A stretch of 64,000 bases of DNA. It comes from Gnetum montanum. Taxonomy: Eukaryota > Streptophyta > Gnetopsida > Gnetales > Gnetaceae. Every line of letters begins with the position of its first letter. Position 1 is the first letter of the stretch. Position numbers and translations under genes: made by a program. Shown piece by piece: positions 34,862 through 46,180 of the stretch. The notes beneath the pieces are model-generated. The model was not told the DNA's origin. It saw nothing but the letters and a program-made list of their open reading frames with translations, and made no database searches. Location of the stretch: assembly GCA_015680685.1 (NCBI GenBank), contig MNCI01009412.1, forward strand, positions 298,299-362,298, given 5' to 3'.

Positions 34862-34884
34862 ACCATCCCCGGCAACGGCGCCAA
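34862..34884 (-). other. Primer binding site, tRNA-Asp type, element C
   Basis: Minus strand TTGGCGCCGTTGCCGGGGAT directly after the 5' LTR. This is the well-known primer site of plant Athila and related elements, and it fixes the orientation of C as minus. Confidence 0.9.
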
Positions 34885-35659
34885 TGATGAGTGGTGAGGT
34901 ATCCCTACGCTCAACCATACGAAACGAGGGTCACACGCGCGATCTAGTCGAAACTCTGCAGATGGACTAGTTGTGGCACCTAGATAGTTAGCCTTAGGCC
35001 ACAGTTCGCTGTCTTCCCATCTAGACTAGTTTTGCATATGTCACGTATGGTTTAGTCTAGATGAGGTGTATGATGTGTTCTAATTCTAATGCTACTCCTG
35101 AAGGCAATNGGGCTACCAAGCATTCACACTTAATGCTCGTAATCAAGTCATACTCGTTCTGCTTTTAGGAGTTTAAGGATGAGAAACTACTCGCGATGAG
35201 TAACCAATTCCTTAACTAGCCGTACACACCCATAGATTCTCGTAGTCAAGTCGTACTCACACCGTGCTATGAAAGCAATAAATAACATTAAATAAATAAC
35301 AATAAATAAACTAAGTGAATGCTGCAATGATGAAGCAATATCGATTTTTATTTCCGGTCATGTGCGTGTCCAAGTACGGCACACTCGAATAAAGACACCG
35401 TACAATTACATTCACCACACTATGGGCAGACATGGGAAAAATCTAACTCTGGAGGGATCAAACTGCCAGAGCTTTGCTACTCTAAAATCAGGATCCAGAA
35501 TAAGGGAGAGCTGCCTCTTATTTATAGAAATTGCGGCTGACTGCGATATCGCGTACGCGATATCGTAGGGAAGGATGCGATATCGCGGGGGATGCGATAT
35601 CGCGTCGGCTGCGATATCGAGTACGCGATATCGCGGCCGACGCAAACTGCGTCTCATCA
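34885..35659 (-). repeat. 5' LTR of element C (right copy)
   Basis: 775 bp, TGATGAGTGG to GTCTCATCA. Shorter than the left copy by about 246 bp, all at the N in position 35109, where the minisatellite is missing. Confidence 0.9.
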
Positions 35660-35664
35660 GTCGA
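35660..35664. other. Right target-site duplication of element C (GTCGA)
   Basis: Identical to 26998-27002. Confidence 0.92.
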
Positions 35665-37480
35665 GAATTGGATATGTCCTTTTCCCACTCATCAAGCCTC
35701 AAATCAACATCAAATGCCCATGCCATGTTCACAAACCCTAGCTAGAGGTCTTAGCAACTATAAAATTTTGTCAAATTCATCATATGAAGCAAAAAATCAA
35801 CCAAAATCCATGACTACACTAGATGGAGGTTATGACTATGCTATCTCAGGTTAGTCATAACATTTACAAATGGGATAGACCATAGGAACAATAAAAAACC
35901 TCCAAAACTCCATTCCATAACCTCCACACCTCCCTAAGACTCTCGATGACTACAAACTATCTATCAATTAAGCAAAAACACTTCAAAACCCATTTCCCAG
36001 GCTTGACTACACTGAGAATTACATGATAATGCTAGGCTAGTATAGTCACTAGTGGTTCCTAGCATACTCAACCTAAAAAGTCCAAAACATATCATATCCA
36101 GGCCAGAATAAACTTCCAAAAGCCTTAGAACTCTACCAGACTAAAAATCAAGACAAAATTCACTATTTCTCACATTTTCCAATCCCAACTATGTTAGGGA
36201 TTGCATTCCTACATTGGGTCAACATATTCACCAGTAGAGCCCAATGTACTCCACATAGAAAACACTAAATTTAGTCTTAAATAACTCAAACTAACTTTTG
36301 CAAAACTATGGAACCCTACTGGAACCTTGGTTTGGCCATAAAACTCAACATTTTCCATTCTAAACTTGTCAACTATGCTAGAATTTGCATGTCTACACTA
36401 GCCTAGCATAGTCATCAGTAGAGACCATTGTAGTCCACATGGAAAATCCTAGAAATGACCAAAAGAAGCTCAAATTGACTCCTGGAAAGACTTAGAACCC
36501 TACTAAAGCATGCTAAGACCATAAAACACTAGGAAATAACCCAAAACTCATCATTTTTCATCACAAATTACTCAACTTCACTGGGAATTACATACCTACA
36601 CTAGGCCAATGTAGCCAAGAGGAATTTGACCTTCCCAAGATTCAAACAACCACCAAAACTAATAATTTTAATGCTAAAACCCTAGCCAGTAGCAACAGTG
36701 ACCTTGGAAGTTTACTAGCATGGTTGAGTGGGCATGAAAACTCACTTAAAATCATATTTTGAGCATGACTACATTGGGGAAGCCTATGAATATGATGGCC
36801 TAGAATAGTTACAATGGAAACATATTTTGTTGTAAGGTTTACCAACATTGTACCACTAAGAATGACCAGAAATTGACTCATGAAGCCCAAAGCCCTATTC
36901 CACTTCATCTAGCTAAAACTTCACTCTATTTTCACATTGAAAACATAAAATTCCCCATGACTACACTGACACCATGAATGACTACAGTGGCACATCGTAG
37001 TATTATGAGAAATATCATAAAACCCACTTTCATTGCCCAATCTCGACCTCTGAGAAGTTAATTTAGTCCTTCCATGATCCTACACAATCCTTATTAGCCG
37101 ATAGAGCCCTAATCCTAGCCTTGAAGGCTCATGAATTCACTTATTTCATGTAACTATGCTAGGGCCTACCTTGACTATGCTAGCCTAGTGTAGTCACCAA
37201 TGGAAACATCATTTTTAACTTCTAGAAGGTAGAAAACAAAGCCAAAACTTACAAATCCTCAATACCAACCCCCTACACTAGATTTTTGAATCATCTAGAG
37301 CTTGAAAGTAACCATATGGACCCTAGGAAACTACCCATCAGTTTTGACTATGCTGAGTAATGCATGGCTACACTAGGCCATCATAGTCACCAATAGAGCC
37401 CAACGTAGTCATAAGAAAAAGTGTTAATTTCACCTCAAAATAACCCTGAAATGACCCCTTGAAGTGCCCAAACATCCCCC
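35665..37480 (+). repeat. Tandem array of element B, right part, about 190-bp units
   Basis: Landmark of the form TGACTATGCTAG...TAGCCTAGCATAGTCACCAA...CCCAATGTAGTCCACAT near 35830, 36003, 36190, 36375, 36585, 36770, 36965, 37150 and 37345. Spacing is 175-210 bp, close to that in element A, but the landmark sequence is different. The element B LTR carries CCCAATGTAGTCACCAAC, matching this array. Confidence 0.75.
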
Positions 37481-38116
37481 GTAGACCTATAACCTCATAC
37501 CATGGCCTACTAAGGCCTAAAACTAGTAAAATATAATCCTTTTTTATCACTATTGATCATGTTTTACCACATGTACTCCATTTTGATAAACTTGACCTTA
37601 TTTAATAGTGTTTTGACTTGTTTTTATCTTGTTATCTATTATTGACCTTTATTGCCATCACTTGACCTCATTTAGCATCTACATAATTTTAGTTACATCA
37701 TACCTACCTTGTTTTTTCTATTATGGCTTGTATTAACCCTTGTTTAGCCTTTCATTTGTGTTAAGTAATGGGGTTTGACCATTCTTGACCATCATTTAAC
37801 ACCATGTAACTATGACATGAAAAGGCCTTAAATTGGTAACATGGACAACTAAGGCCTTAAATTCGTAGAATGTAACCTCAGTTAACCATATTTGGCCTTA
37901 TTTATTATACCTTCATTATGGTTCAAATTTTTTTAACCTTGTTTAACCTTTATGTGGCCTTTATTTAACCTTTATTCCATCTTATTTGTCTTCATCTACC
38001 CTCTAGAGCCTTGGTTGACCTTATTTGCATTTTGTTTAGAATAGAAATAACATGCATTTACATAATTATTAAGGTATTTTATATCATTTTAGCATTATTT
38101 AATCATTTTTACCTAG
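37481..38116 (+). other. Spacer before RT of element B with putative splice acceptor
   Basis: T-rich with GGCC / TTAAATTGGTAA-type repeats at 37500-37530 and 37800-37880. Ends in TTTTTACCTAG at 38106-38116, matching the acceptor of element A. Confidence 0.55.
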
Positions 38117-39310
38117 GTGTTTCTTAATGTGCTTCTGGTTGATATGCAAGATTGAAGTATGAATGCCTGGAAACAAATCTCCTTGCCATTGAATCTAAGT
38201 GGGTCCCATGGTGATGTTGAAAGATGTATTGATCATAATTACCTAGATCTTGATGATGAGAGTCTCCTTGACTAAATAGCTTTAGTAGAGAAAACTCTAG
38301 AGTGGCCTAGAAACCTAGTCAAAACCATTAATCTTGAGGCTAACAACATTACAGAAGACTCACTAGTTGAGGTTCTTGTCATGACACACAATGATGAGGA
38401 AAAAACATTGAAACTAAGTTCCTCACTGCAACCTCAATAGGATTAAGACATCACCAAGGTCCTAAAATACAACATTAATATATTTTCCTTATCATATGAG
38501 GATATGCCAGGTCTAGACCCACATTTAGTACAACATAATATTATACTTAATCCTAGCATTAGACTAGTTAAACAAACAGTTTGTAAGATTAGACCTAATT
38601 TGGCCCTAGTAGTTCATGATGAAATCATAAAACTATATTAAGCTAGTTTCATTAGAGCTTTTGATTACATAGAATGGGTGTCCAACATAGTGGTAGTCCC
38701 TAAGAAAAATGGGAGTATATGCATTTTCATTGATTTCTAAGATCTAAATAAGGGAACTATAAAAGACAATTTCCATTTGCCTAGTATTGATCAACTTATC
38801 GATACCATGGTTGAGCATGCCTTATTATCCTTCATGGATGGGTTCTCAGGATATAACTAAATTAGGATTAACCTAGAGCATCAACTCAATATGACCTTCA
38901 TGACCCCTTGGGGTACCTTTTATTATACCATGATGTCCTTTGTCCTAAATAATGCAAGAGCAACCTACCAAAGAGCTATGACATATATCTTTAGTGATTA
39001 TATGCTAGGTTTGGTCAACAATGATGTAGATAATATAGTTGTTAAGTCCAAAGTGGCCAATGACCATGCACATGACCTTGACCTTGTACTTAAATTATTC
39101 CTCAAGTATGAACTAAGGCTTAATCCAAAAAATATATCTTTAGTATCAAAATTGATAAGATGCTTGGCTTTATAGTATCCAAAGAAAGGATACATGTTGA
39201 TCCTGATAAGGTTAAAGCCATATCCAACTTGGCAGCACCTATTAACTTTAAGAAGCTTCAGGGCCATCAAGGTAGATTGTAATTTATCCATAGGCTTATC
39301 ACTAGGCTTA
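38117..39310 (+). pseudogene. pol: Reverse transcriptase of element B (dead)
   Basis: Frame aligns with element A from its first residues (VFLNVLLVDMQD). Recognisable motifs: GSHGDVERCID, RLVKQTVCKIR near 38565-38590, NIVVVPKKNGSICIF near 38685, LSFMDGFSGYN near 38830, MTFMTPWGTFYYTMMSF at 38890-38940. The catalytic YVDD is replaced by DVDN (39023-39034), abolishing polymerase activity. Stops at several places. Confidence 0.85.
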
Positions 39311-39775
39311 TGGATAAGTTACAACTCATGAAACACTTGCTTAAGAAAGGAGTTCCCTATGAGTGGATGGCTCAATTCCAAGAAGCCTTTGAAAACCTTA
39401 AGCAATTGTTGACACAACTACCAATGGTCTATTCACTGCAAAAGGACAAATCATTTTACATCTACCTTGCTATCTTTGATGCATCCATTGCCTCTATACT
39501 CTATAAAAAAATGAGATGATGGAAGTATACTATCTCAACCATGTATTTATCGCCCATGAGACTCAATACACCAAAGTAGAGAATTATTATCTAGCCCTAG
39601 TCTTCTCATTAAAGAAGTGAAGATACTACCTCTTTAGGATCCAAGTTAACATCATTTGCAAAGATAACATGCTTAGAGCCATAACAACCAATATCTATAA
39701 AAGTAGTCATATACCCCATTAGAAAGTCATAATAGTGAAGTTTGACCTTCATTACATCTTCCAACCATCAACAAA
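39311..39775 (+). pseudogene. pol: RNase H (gypsy type) of element B (broken)
   Basis: HLLKKGVPYEWMAQFQEAFE and QKDKSFYIYLAIFDASIASI at 39330-39500, then AHETQYTKVENYYLALVFSL near 39550-39610 in a shifted frame and a degraded tail. Same order and residues as in element A. Confidence 0.7.
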
Positions 39776-40230
39776 AGGTCAAGCTATAGCTGCACAACTC
39801 ACTATCTCACCAGTTTATGATCATGAAACCATAGACCCCAAATTCCCTAATGAACATGTTAACATCATTAGCAAAGTCCTCAAGGGCTATGAGGTGTTCA
39901 TGCACTTTGATTGATCTTCTAATGTCCATGGGACCAATGCCCTGCCATTAAAACATTCCCATCTAGTGAAATCCAACCCTTTGCCTATCATTTTAAATTT
40001 CTATGTACTAATAAGGTAGTGAAGTATGAGGGTCTAATTAAGGAAATGAATGTAGCTTGTGATCAAGGAATAAAATGCTTAATGGTCAAAGGTTATTCAC
40101 AACTTATGGTCAACCAAGTAACCAATATTTACACATGTAAATCCAAACACTTACAATCTTGATGTGACCTAGGAAAGAAACTAATGCAACAATTTATAAA
40201 CATTCATATACAACATGTATCCTAAATCAA
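39776..40230 (+). pseudogene. pol: Archaeal-type RNase H of element B (broken)
   Basis: FMHFD followed by a stop where element A has FDGAS; CTNKVVKYEGLIKE and KGYSQLMVNQVTN correspond to NNxAEYxAL and GDSxLVxxQ, with the GDS aspartate changed to tyrosine. Confidence 0.65.
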
Positions 40231-41640
40231 GAACATCATAGTTGATGCCATTATAACATTAGCCCTCATTGTGATGCTAGATGTGTTTAGCAAGTTGTCT
40301 TCCTTAACCATGGACTATGATATTTCCATCATGCAGAGCATTGAGGATACCTTTGTATCTATTGTTCATACCATCCCTCCAAAGGATTGGTATGATAATA
40401 TCAAGTTTTACCTTATGCTTGGTGAACCTTCACAAAGCCTGACTAATACTCAAAAGGACATTGTACATAAATGAAAAAAACATGTCATAGTAGATATAAC
40501 ACATTATGAAGATGATCCTATGATGGCATATTGTTAGTGTGCTTGGGTAAAATCAAAACCCACATAATCCTAGATTAGGTTCATGAGGATATATGTGGGG
40601 GACATATAAGACCTAGGGTCATGTCTGCAAAGATTAGATGGTTAGGTTATTACAAGTCCTATATGAAAAATGACTACCTACAAAAGACTAAAACATGTGA
40701 AATTTGCCAAAAACATAGCAACCTTATACATGTATCTCCAACTAAGTTACATACTACCTAGATAACTTGGTCATTTTAATGGTGGTGGTTGGATATCATT
40801 GGATTCATAATGCATAAGTCTTCTATAGGGCATAGCTTTATCATCACTACAACCAAGTACTTCACAAAGTGATTTGAAGCTATTCCCCAAATGAAGAAAA
40901 CATCTCAACAAGTTTGTAAATTCATACTAGATAACATAGCAGCCCATTTTGGTATACCTATGACCATAGTCATAGATAATGGACCACAATTTAGTAGGTA
41001 AGAAATGAAAAACTTTTGTCATGACCTAGGTATTAAGAACTCCTTCTCATCACTATATTACCCTTAAGCCAATAGACAAGCTAAAGCAAGTAATAAGGCT
41101 ATCATAAACTTGCTCAAGAAGATGTTGAATAATAGCAAATGCAAGTGGCATGAGCAACTTGTCTATGCACTTTGGGCCTATAGAACCACATTTCAAACTA
41201 CAACTGATGTAACCCTATATAGCTTGTTTTATGATTCTAAAGTTGTTTTACCTCTTGAATTGCAAGTGCCATCACATTGAGTAGCCTTATCCAACTTCAT
41301 CAATAATGAATAGAACAAGGAATTGCATACCATGGACCTAGACTCGATGGAGAAGCAATGGGTGTGAAAACTTGCTCACATCACAAAATAGGTAAAAATA
41401 GCAACATCACCATAACCTGAGTAAGAATAAGATCAAGGAAGGGGACCTAGTCCTCAAGGCTATCCACAAACATGCAAAAAAATTGTTAATTGGAAAGGGC
41501 TTTTCTTGGTCACTAAGGCCTATAGTAACAGAGCCTTTAGGATAGCAGATATGGATGGAAATGAGTTGGTAAATCTAGGAAATCATTCCTATCTAAAGAC
41601 CTACTGCATGTAGCTTGTTGACAACCTAGACAACCAATAA
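40231..41640 (+). pseudogene. pol: Integrase of element B (dead)
   Basis: The zinc-finger HH-CC is well preserved: VHEDICGGH near 40580 and CEICQKHSNL near 40700. The core keeps LDIIGF (first aspartate, about 40792) and VIDNGPQFS (second, about 40974), but the glutamate motif reads NRQAKAS instead of NGQAEAS, so the third catalytic residue is lost. WAYRTTF and VVLPLELQVP follow. Several stops. Confidence 0.8.
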
Positions 41641-42585
41641 CAATAGAGTCTTCATAACCCCTTTTTGCACAATGGGTGAACTATGAAATTTTGTAACATT
41701 GGTAACCTTTGGTAGCCTAGTTTGTTGATTATTTGGCCTTATGCACTGTATTGTAATTACATGTTTTCTTCATCTTATTTCTTGTTCTCTTGGAGTTGTG
41801 CTTGTAGGATGAAGTCCAAAGGCATCACAAAGGTGTAACTCATTACAATAGAAAGTTACCACATGATCTCAATGTTCAAGATTTGGTGAGTTTGTCCTAC
41901 CATATTAAGAGTTCTTATTTCACATCATTCCCATTACCACTCCTGAACCCAACACTATAGAATGATTATAACCCTTCTCATCCTAAGCAACAATTTTAAG
42001 CTATGTTTGATTCTCATCCATTATGGCCATGTGACATCCCTTCATTATGCTCCATCATCAAGTTGATTAGATGTAATGCATCTATTTTAATAGAAAAGCT
42101 AAATCAAAAATAGCCTTAGTAAAGAAACCAAATGAAGGTTTCACCTTGAAAAATGGCTATGCAAATTGCCAAAAAGATGAATGACCAATGAAGCCTCAAA
42201 AGAACAAACTAATGGCTCCAAAAATCTAAAGGGAAGGAGCCTAATGGCCTAAGAAACCTTAGAGTAAGGTGTTGATTCCTCAAATGCATTTCCAAGTAAC
42301 CAACACTTCAAAAGACAAAGTGCCAAGACCAAGTTGATTAAACAAAGTGTCATTTTCATGAATATAACCATGATGTCAACATATGGAATCATGATGATAT
42401 CCCTATAGCCAATGATAGCACTCACCATAACCTTATCCCATCATCATAAGTACTCTCTATCATGGTTCAACACTATTGAGTTAAGCATGGAGAGGAAATG
42501 TTGGTGATGGACCTGCAGTGGTGTTTTGTATTCTTTGTCAATGTCTCTCGGGTCAATCCTCCAAACATCAACAAAGAGGAACTAA
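41641..42585 (+). other. Pre-LTR region of element B with polypurine tract
   Basis: About 950 bp with no recognised coding content, longer than the 250 bp in element A. Purine tract ACAAAGAGGAACTAA at 42571-42585 borders the LTR. GTGTTTTGTATTCTTTGT just upstream is shared with element A (21843-21862). Confidence 0.6.
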
Positions 42586-44063
42586 TGAAATAGCACCAAG
42601 AAAATTCATGATTCCAATTGCAACTTTCATTTTCTAACTTAAGGTAAAATTTTATTTTAAATGTAAGATTCGTAGTCCATGAGCTACAATCTTGCATACT
42701 TTCGCTTCTGTGAGACTAAAAATGCCTCAGAAGTTGTTATTACCTTACTTCCCAAGTGGAGAAAGGTACCACATTTCAATATTTGGGCTTGGAAAGGCTA
42801 AAAATGCATTAGGGATTTCACAGTTTAGCATTTTCATGGGTTTTTGTAGGGATATAGCCTCAACTACGCTAGAACCATCTATCCCCAACATAGATGGTCT
42901 TGTATTTTCATTTTCATTATCAACCCAATGTAGTCACCAACAAAACCCCGCATAGATGCAGCATTGGAATTATTAGAAATTTCCATTTTTCATTTTCCCA
43001 ATAGTGTCCAATGTAGTTATCCCAAGTCTTCAGTAGTTGCACCATGGCCAGCATAGACATCAGTAGTTCTAGCAGTTCTAATACTTTTGGCAATTCCAGT
43101 AGTTTTGACAATCCCTTTCATTCTAGTAGTTTTTAGCAACTTCAGTGTAGTCCACCAAGGATAGCATACTTGGGATGGTGTCACCACAGTCACAAAAGTC
43201 CGTTTACTATTTTTAGTAAATGGATGGATTTTGATGTCTATGGTGTCTTCCAAACTTATCATAAATGGCACCTATGCTAAGAATTATAACTGTTACCACT
43301 TGCAAATAGATATCAATCTATCAATAATCATGATAGTGATGGGTAGGTCCCAAAAATAGTAATTCCATGGCCTATATACATGCAATGTAAACACCTTCTT
43401 CCAATTCCAACTCCTTTTGAGTAATAGCACTTGAAATCATTTTGCAAACAAGAGAGCCTTTTACAATCTTGCAACACCTTTGAGCAAAACTAGCATCTAT
43501 CTTGACCATTGAAGACTCCCATGTGATACCACTGCATCAAAGATGGAATACCATTTATGATCCCAGTTGTTGATTTTAGTGAAACTAGTAGAGGGTTGCT
43601 AGAAATTTGAGTTGGGAAAAATTTGGATCATGGAGCCTAATTCAGAACATAGCCTACCAACTCCAATGAACTTCAAGCTCCTTCTCAACAAACTTCTTAT
43701 GCACCTAGCACAAATCTGTACTTTTTGAACTTGCTACTTTATTTTCTATTTCAATAAATTCATAGTTCATTGTTGTGCAAATCTAAGTTCACATTTTCAT
43801 TTCTATGTCTATTATAATTCTAGATCTGCAATTCCATTTTCATTTTTGATCTCATTTTCATTTATGTTTACATTTTCATCTTCATTTAAATTTTCATTTA
43901 GATTTTCCTTGAAACTTTTGTAAGTCCCTGGGTGATCATCTAAACCATCCAAGATGCCTTGAATCCTATTTTTCAAAGGCCCTTGGGATTTAAGGCTAAA
44001 ACTATTCCAATGCTTGGGATTTTTTAGTTTACATTTTAGCAATCAATTTTTCTAGGTCCAACA
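42586..44063 (+). repeat. 3' LTR of element B
   Basis: Starts TGAAATAGCACCAAG and ends GGTCCAACA, like the LTRs of element A. Shared landmarks include CTTCCCAAGTGGAGAAAGGT near 42750 and the CTTTAAATATGC-free 3' third with TTCTCAATAAA-like signals. Carries the array-type motifs CCCAATGTAGTCACC (42925) and TCCAATGTAGTTATCCC (43008). Confidence 0.8.
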
Positions 44064-44830
44064 CTAGGTCAAGTGTACAGGTGGTTATAAGGGTATTTAT
44101 CTCTTCTTGGATTAGTAGAGTAGGCAATTTTCCATAGACTAGTTCATATAACGAATACCCTATAGGAAGTTTCTGAGTAGATCAATATGCCTATAGAGCA
44201 TCAGTAAGTTTAGTGCTCCAATCATTCCTATATGTACTAATAGTTCTAGTTAATGTGTGTATAATCTCTCTATTAGTTACTTTGTCTTCATCATTCGCTT
44301 GGGGGTGATAGGATGTAGTTAGTTTATGATTCACCGCAAGTAGTTGCATTACCTTCTCAAATGTAGCTCTAGTGAAATGAGTTCTATTATCTAAATATTA
44401 ACATCCATTACACTCCAAATTTATTCACCATGTGTTGTTGAAAGAATTTTGCAACTATTATGGCTATGCAATCTTTACCTGTAGTTGCTTCTACCCACTT
44501 GGTATAGTAATTAATAGTCACGATAATATGAAAATTTTTATTTGACATTGGTATGATGGATCTCATGAAATTAATTTTCCAAATATTAAATGGTTAAAAT
44601 GGTTATATTCATTGTTGTAGCTCTTCATTTTTGGTTGTCAGTCCTCCATTCTTATGGCATCTTTCACAAGATTATGTTAACCAATGTATGTTCCCAAATA
44701 TGATAGGCCATAAGTAACCTGCCATCATTAATTTTAGTGTTGTTCTTCATCCTACATAATAACTACTACATGGTCCTTAATGTGCATGTTGTAGAACTAT
44801 TTTTTGATTCTCCTCTGGAATACACCATTG
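44064..44830 (-). pseudogene. pol: Integrase remnant of element D
   Basis: Minus-strand similarity to the integrase of element F over core and C-terminal half. The C-terminal end is missing because element B inserted here. Stops throughout. Confidence 0.7.
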
Positions 44831-45762
44831 TATTAAACCATTTGCACATAACTTATAAATATTTCCTTTAATCTCCATGTATCATTTTACTTTGTGAAGG
44901 AAATTTTCTTTTTTTCTTTTTATCTCATTTAGCAAGAAGTTCTTGTGTAGTTAGATATGTCATATAATTAGTAATCCATGACTTTACTTTTAAATGTATA
45001 ACCATTGCTATCTTAGTAAATAAATTTTCATCATGGAACTAGCCTAAAAATGGTTCTTCACTTCTTCGAGAATCCCATATGACTTTTGACAAGTGATCAA
45101 CGACAACATTTTTAGTTCCTTTCTTTTCAATCCTTATTATGAAAAATTCCTATAGTATAACAAGTCATCTTATCCCTCTTAGACTAATCACTATTGTATT
45201 CATTAAAATTTTGATTGCACTGTGGTTTGTATTAACATAGATTGAATACTTGAGCACATAATGTTTGAACTTTGAAGTGCATATACCACATCCATAAGCT
45301 CCTTTTCTATAGTGGTATAGTTAAGTTGTACTTTTGTAATAGTTCTGCTAGTGTAGTGTATGTAATATGGCCACTTTTGATCATCTAACTAGGTCAATAT
45401 TACTCTTAATGCATAGTTTGAAGCATTAGTCATGATGAAGAAAGGCTTAGATTAATCCAGAACTCTAAGGATTGGTATCTTAATCAATTTCTATTTTAGG
45501 CTCTCAAATATACTTTTACATTATTCATACCACTAGAATGATGCATCTTTCTTTGTTAGTTCAACAAGTAGCTCTACAATCTTTAAAAGTTTTTTAATAA
45601 ATCTCCTTTAGTACCTTGTATGACCAAGGAATGATCAAACATCCTTGACTGTGTATGGTCTTTAGGTAATGTTTTAGATTACTCTAATTTTATTTGGATT
45701 TACCTTTATTCCTTTGTAGGATACCTTGTGCCCTATATCTATGTCATCTTGGATCATCAAGT
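44831..45762 (-). pseudogene. pol: RNase H and partial RT remnant of element D
   Basis: Aligns with 60180-61060 of element F. The RT catalytic palm and N-terminal fingers are absent: similarity stops at about 45762, where a deletion joins RT to protease. Confidence 0.65.
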
Positions 45763-45825
45763 GGCTCTCTAAATAATTTTGCATCTCTAAATAATTTGCA
45801 TGGAATTTTGCATCTCTAAATAATT
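45760..45825. repeat. Three short direct repeats at a deletion junction in element D
   Basis: CTCTAAATAATTTTGCAT-like copies at about 45763, 45785 and 45811, lying exactly between RT-derived and protease-derived sequence. Confidence 0.75.
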
Positions 45826-46180
45826 TTTGCTTTATCCTCCTTGAAGATTTCCAAACATAAGTCCCTCATTCCAAGCTTAGCATCCATTATGCTAAGCCAT
45901 TCTATTTCCATGATTCTAGAAAATTCACTTTTATTCTTTTTGATATGAATAACTAGAAAATCAATATGGTAAGACCAACCACTTATGATAGTTATCACAT
46001 TTTTCACTTATCCTGACAATAAAAGATTGGTCAACCAGCTCTAATTCAATGTTGCATTTCTTTAATGGAGGTACATTCCAAACCTTGTACATGTCTTAAG
46101 AAGTGAGATTCACTCTTGAACTAAAATCTAGTAGAGCTTTACAGGGCTTGGTCCTACTATTTGTAGATAAATTAAAGGAC
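45826..46180 (-). pseudogene. pol: Protease remnant of element D
   Basis: Minus strand aligns with the protease of E and F (CGWSYHIDFLVI, MEIEWLSIMDAKLGMRDLCL at 46007-45840). Active-site region near 46130 reads LLDFSSRVN, without the D-S/T-G triad. Confidence 0.7.

Larger units (their letters stand above)
27003..35659 (-). mobile_element. Element C: complete Athila-like, pol-less LTR retrotransposon with gag and ORF2
   Basis: Bounded by LTRs that start TGATGAGTGG and end CTCATCA/TTCATCA, with a perfect target duplication. On the minus strand the order is 5' LTR, tRNA-Asp-type primer site, gag, spacer, internal promoter, ORF2, polypurine tract, 3' LTR. No protease, reverse transcriptase or integrase remains, so it would depend on enzymes of an autonomous relative such as element F. 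CpG-containing motifs are well preserved and the LTRs are close to each other, so it is one of the youngest insertions here. Confidence 0.9.
1..44063 (+). mobile_element. Element B: Tat-like Ty3/gypsy retrotransposon, split by elements A and C
   Basis: B's own sequence is 1-1392, 23402-27002 and 35660-44063; the rest is inserted DNA. Its order is antisense accessory gene (minus), AT-rich spacer, about 190-bp tandem array, reverse transcriptase, RNase H, second RNase H, integrase, 3' LTR. Gag, protease and the 5' LTR must lie left of the window. The same order in element A supports the reconstruction. B is inactive: the RT catalytic motif and the last integrase acidic residue are lost, and many stops are present. 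Its 3' end abuts the integrase of element D, so B inserted into D. Confidence 0.75.
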
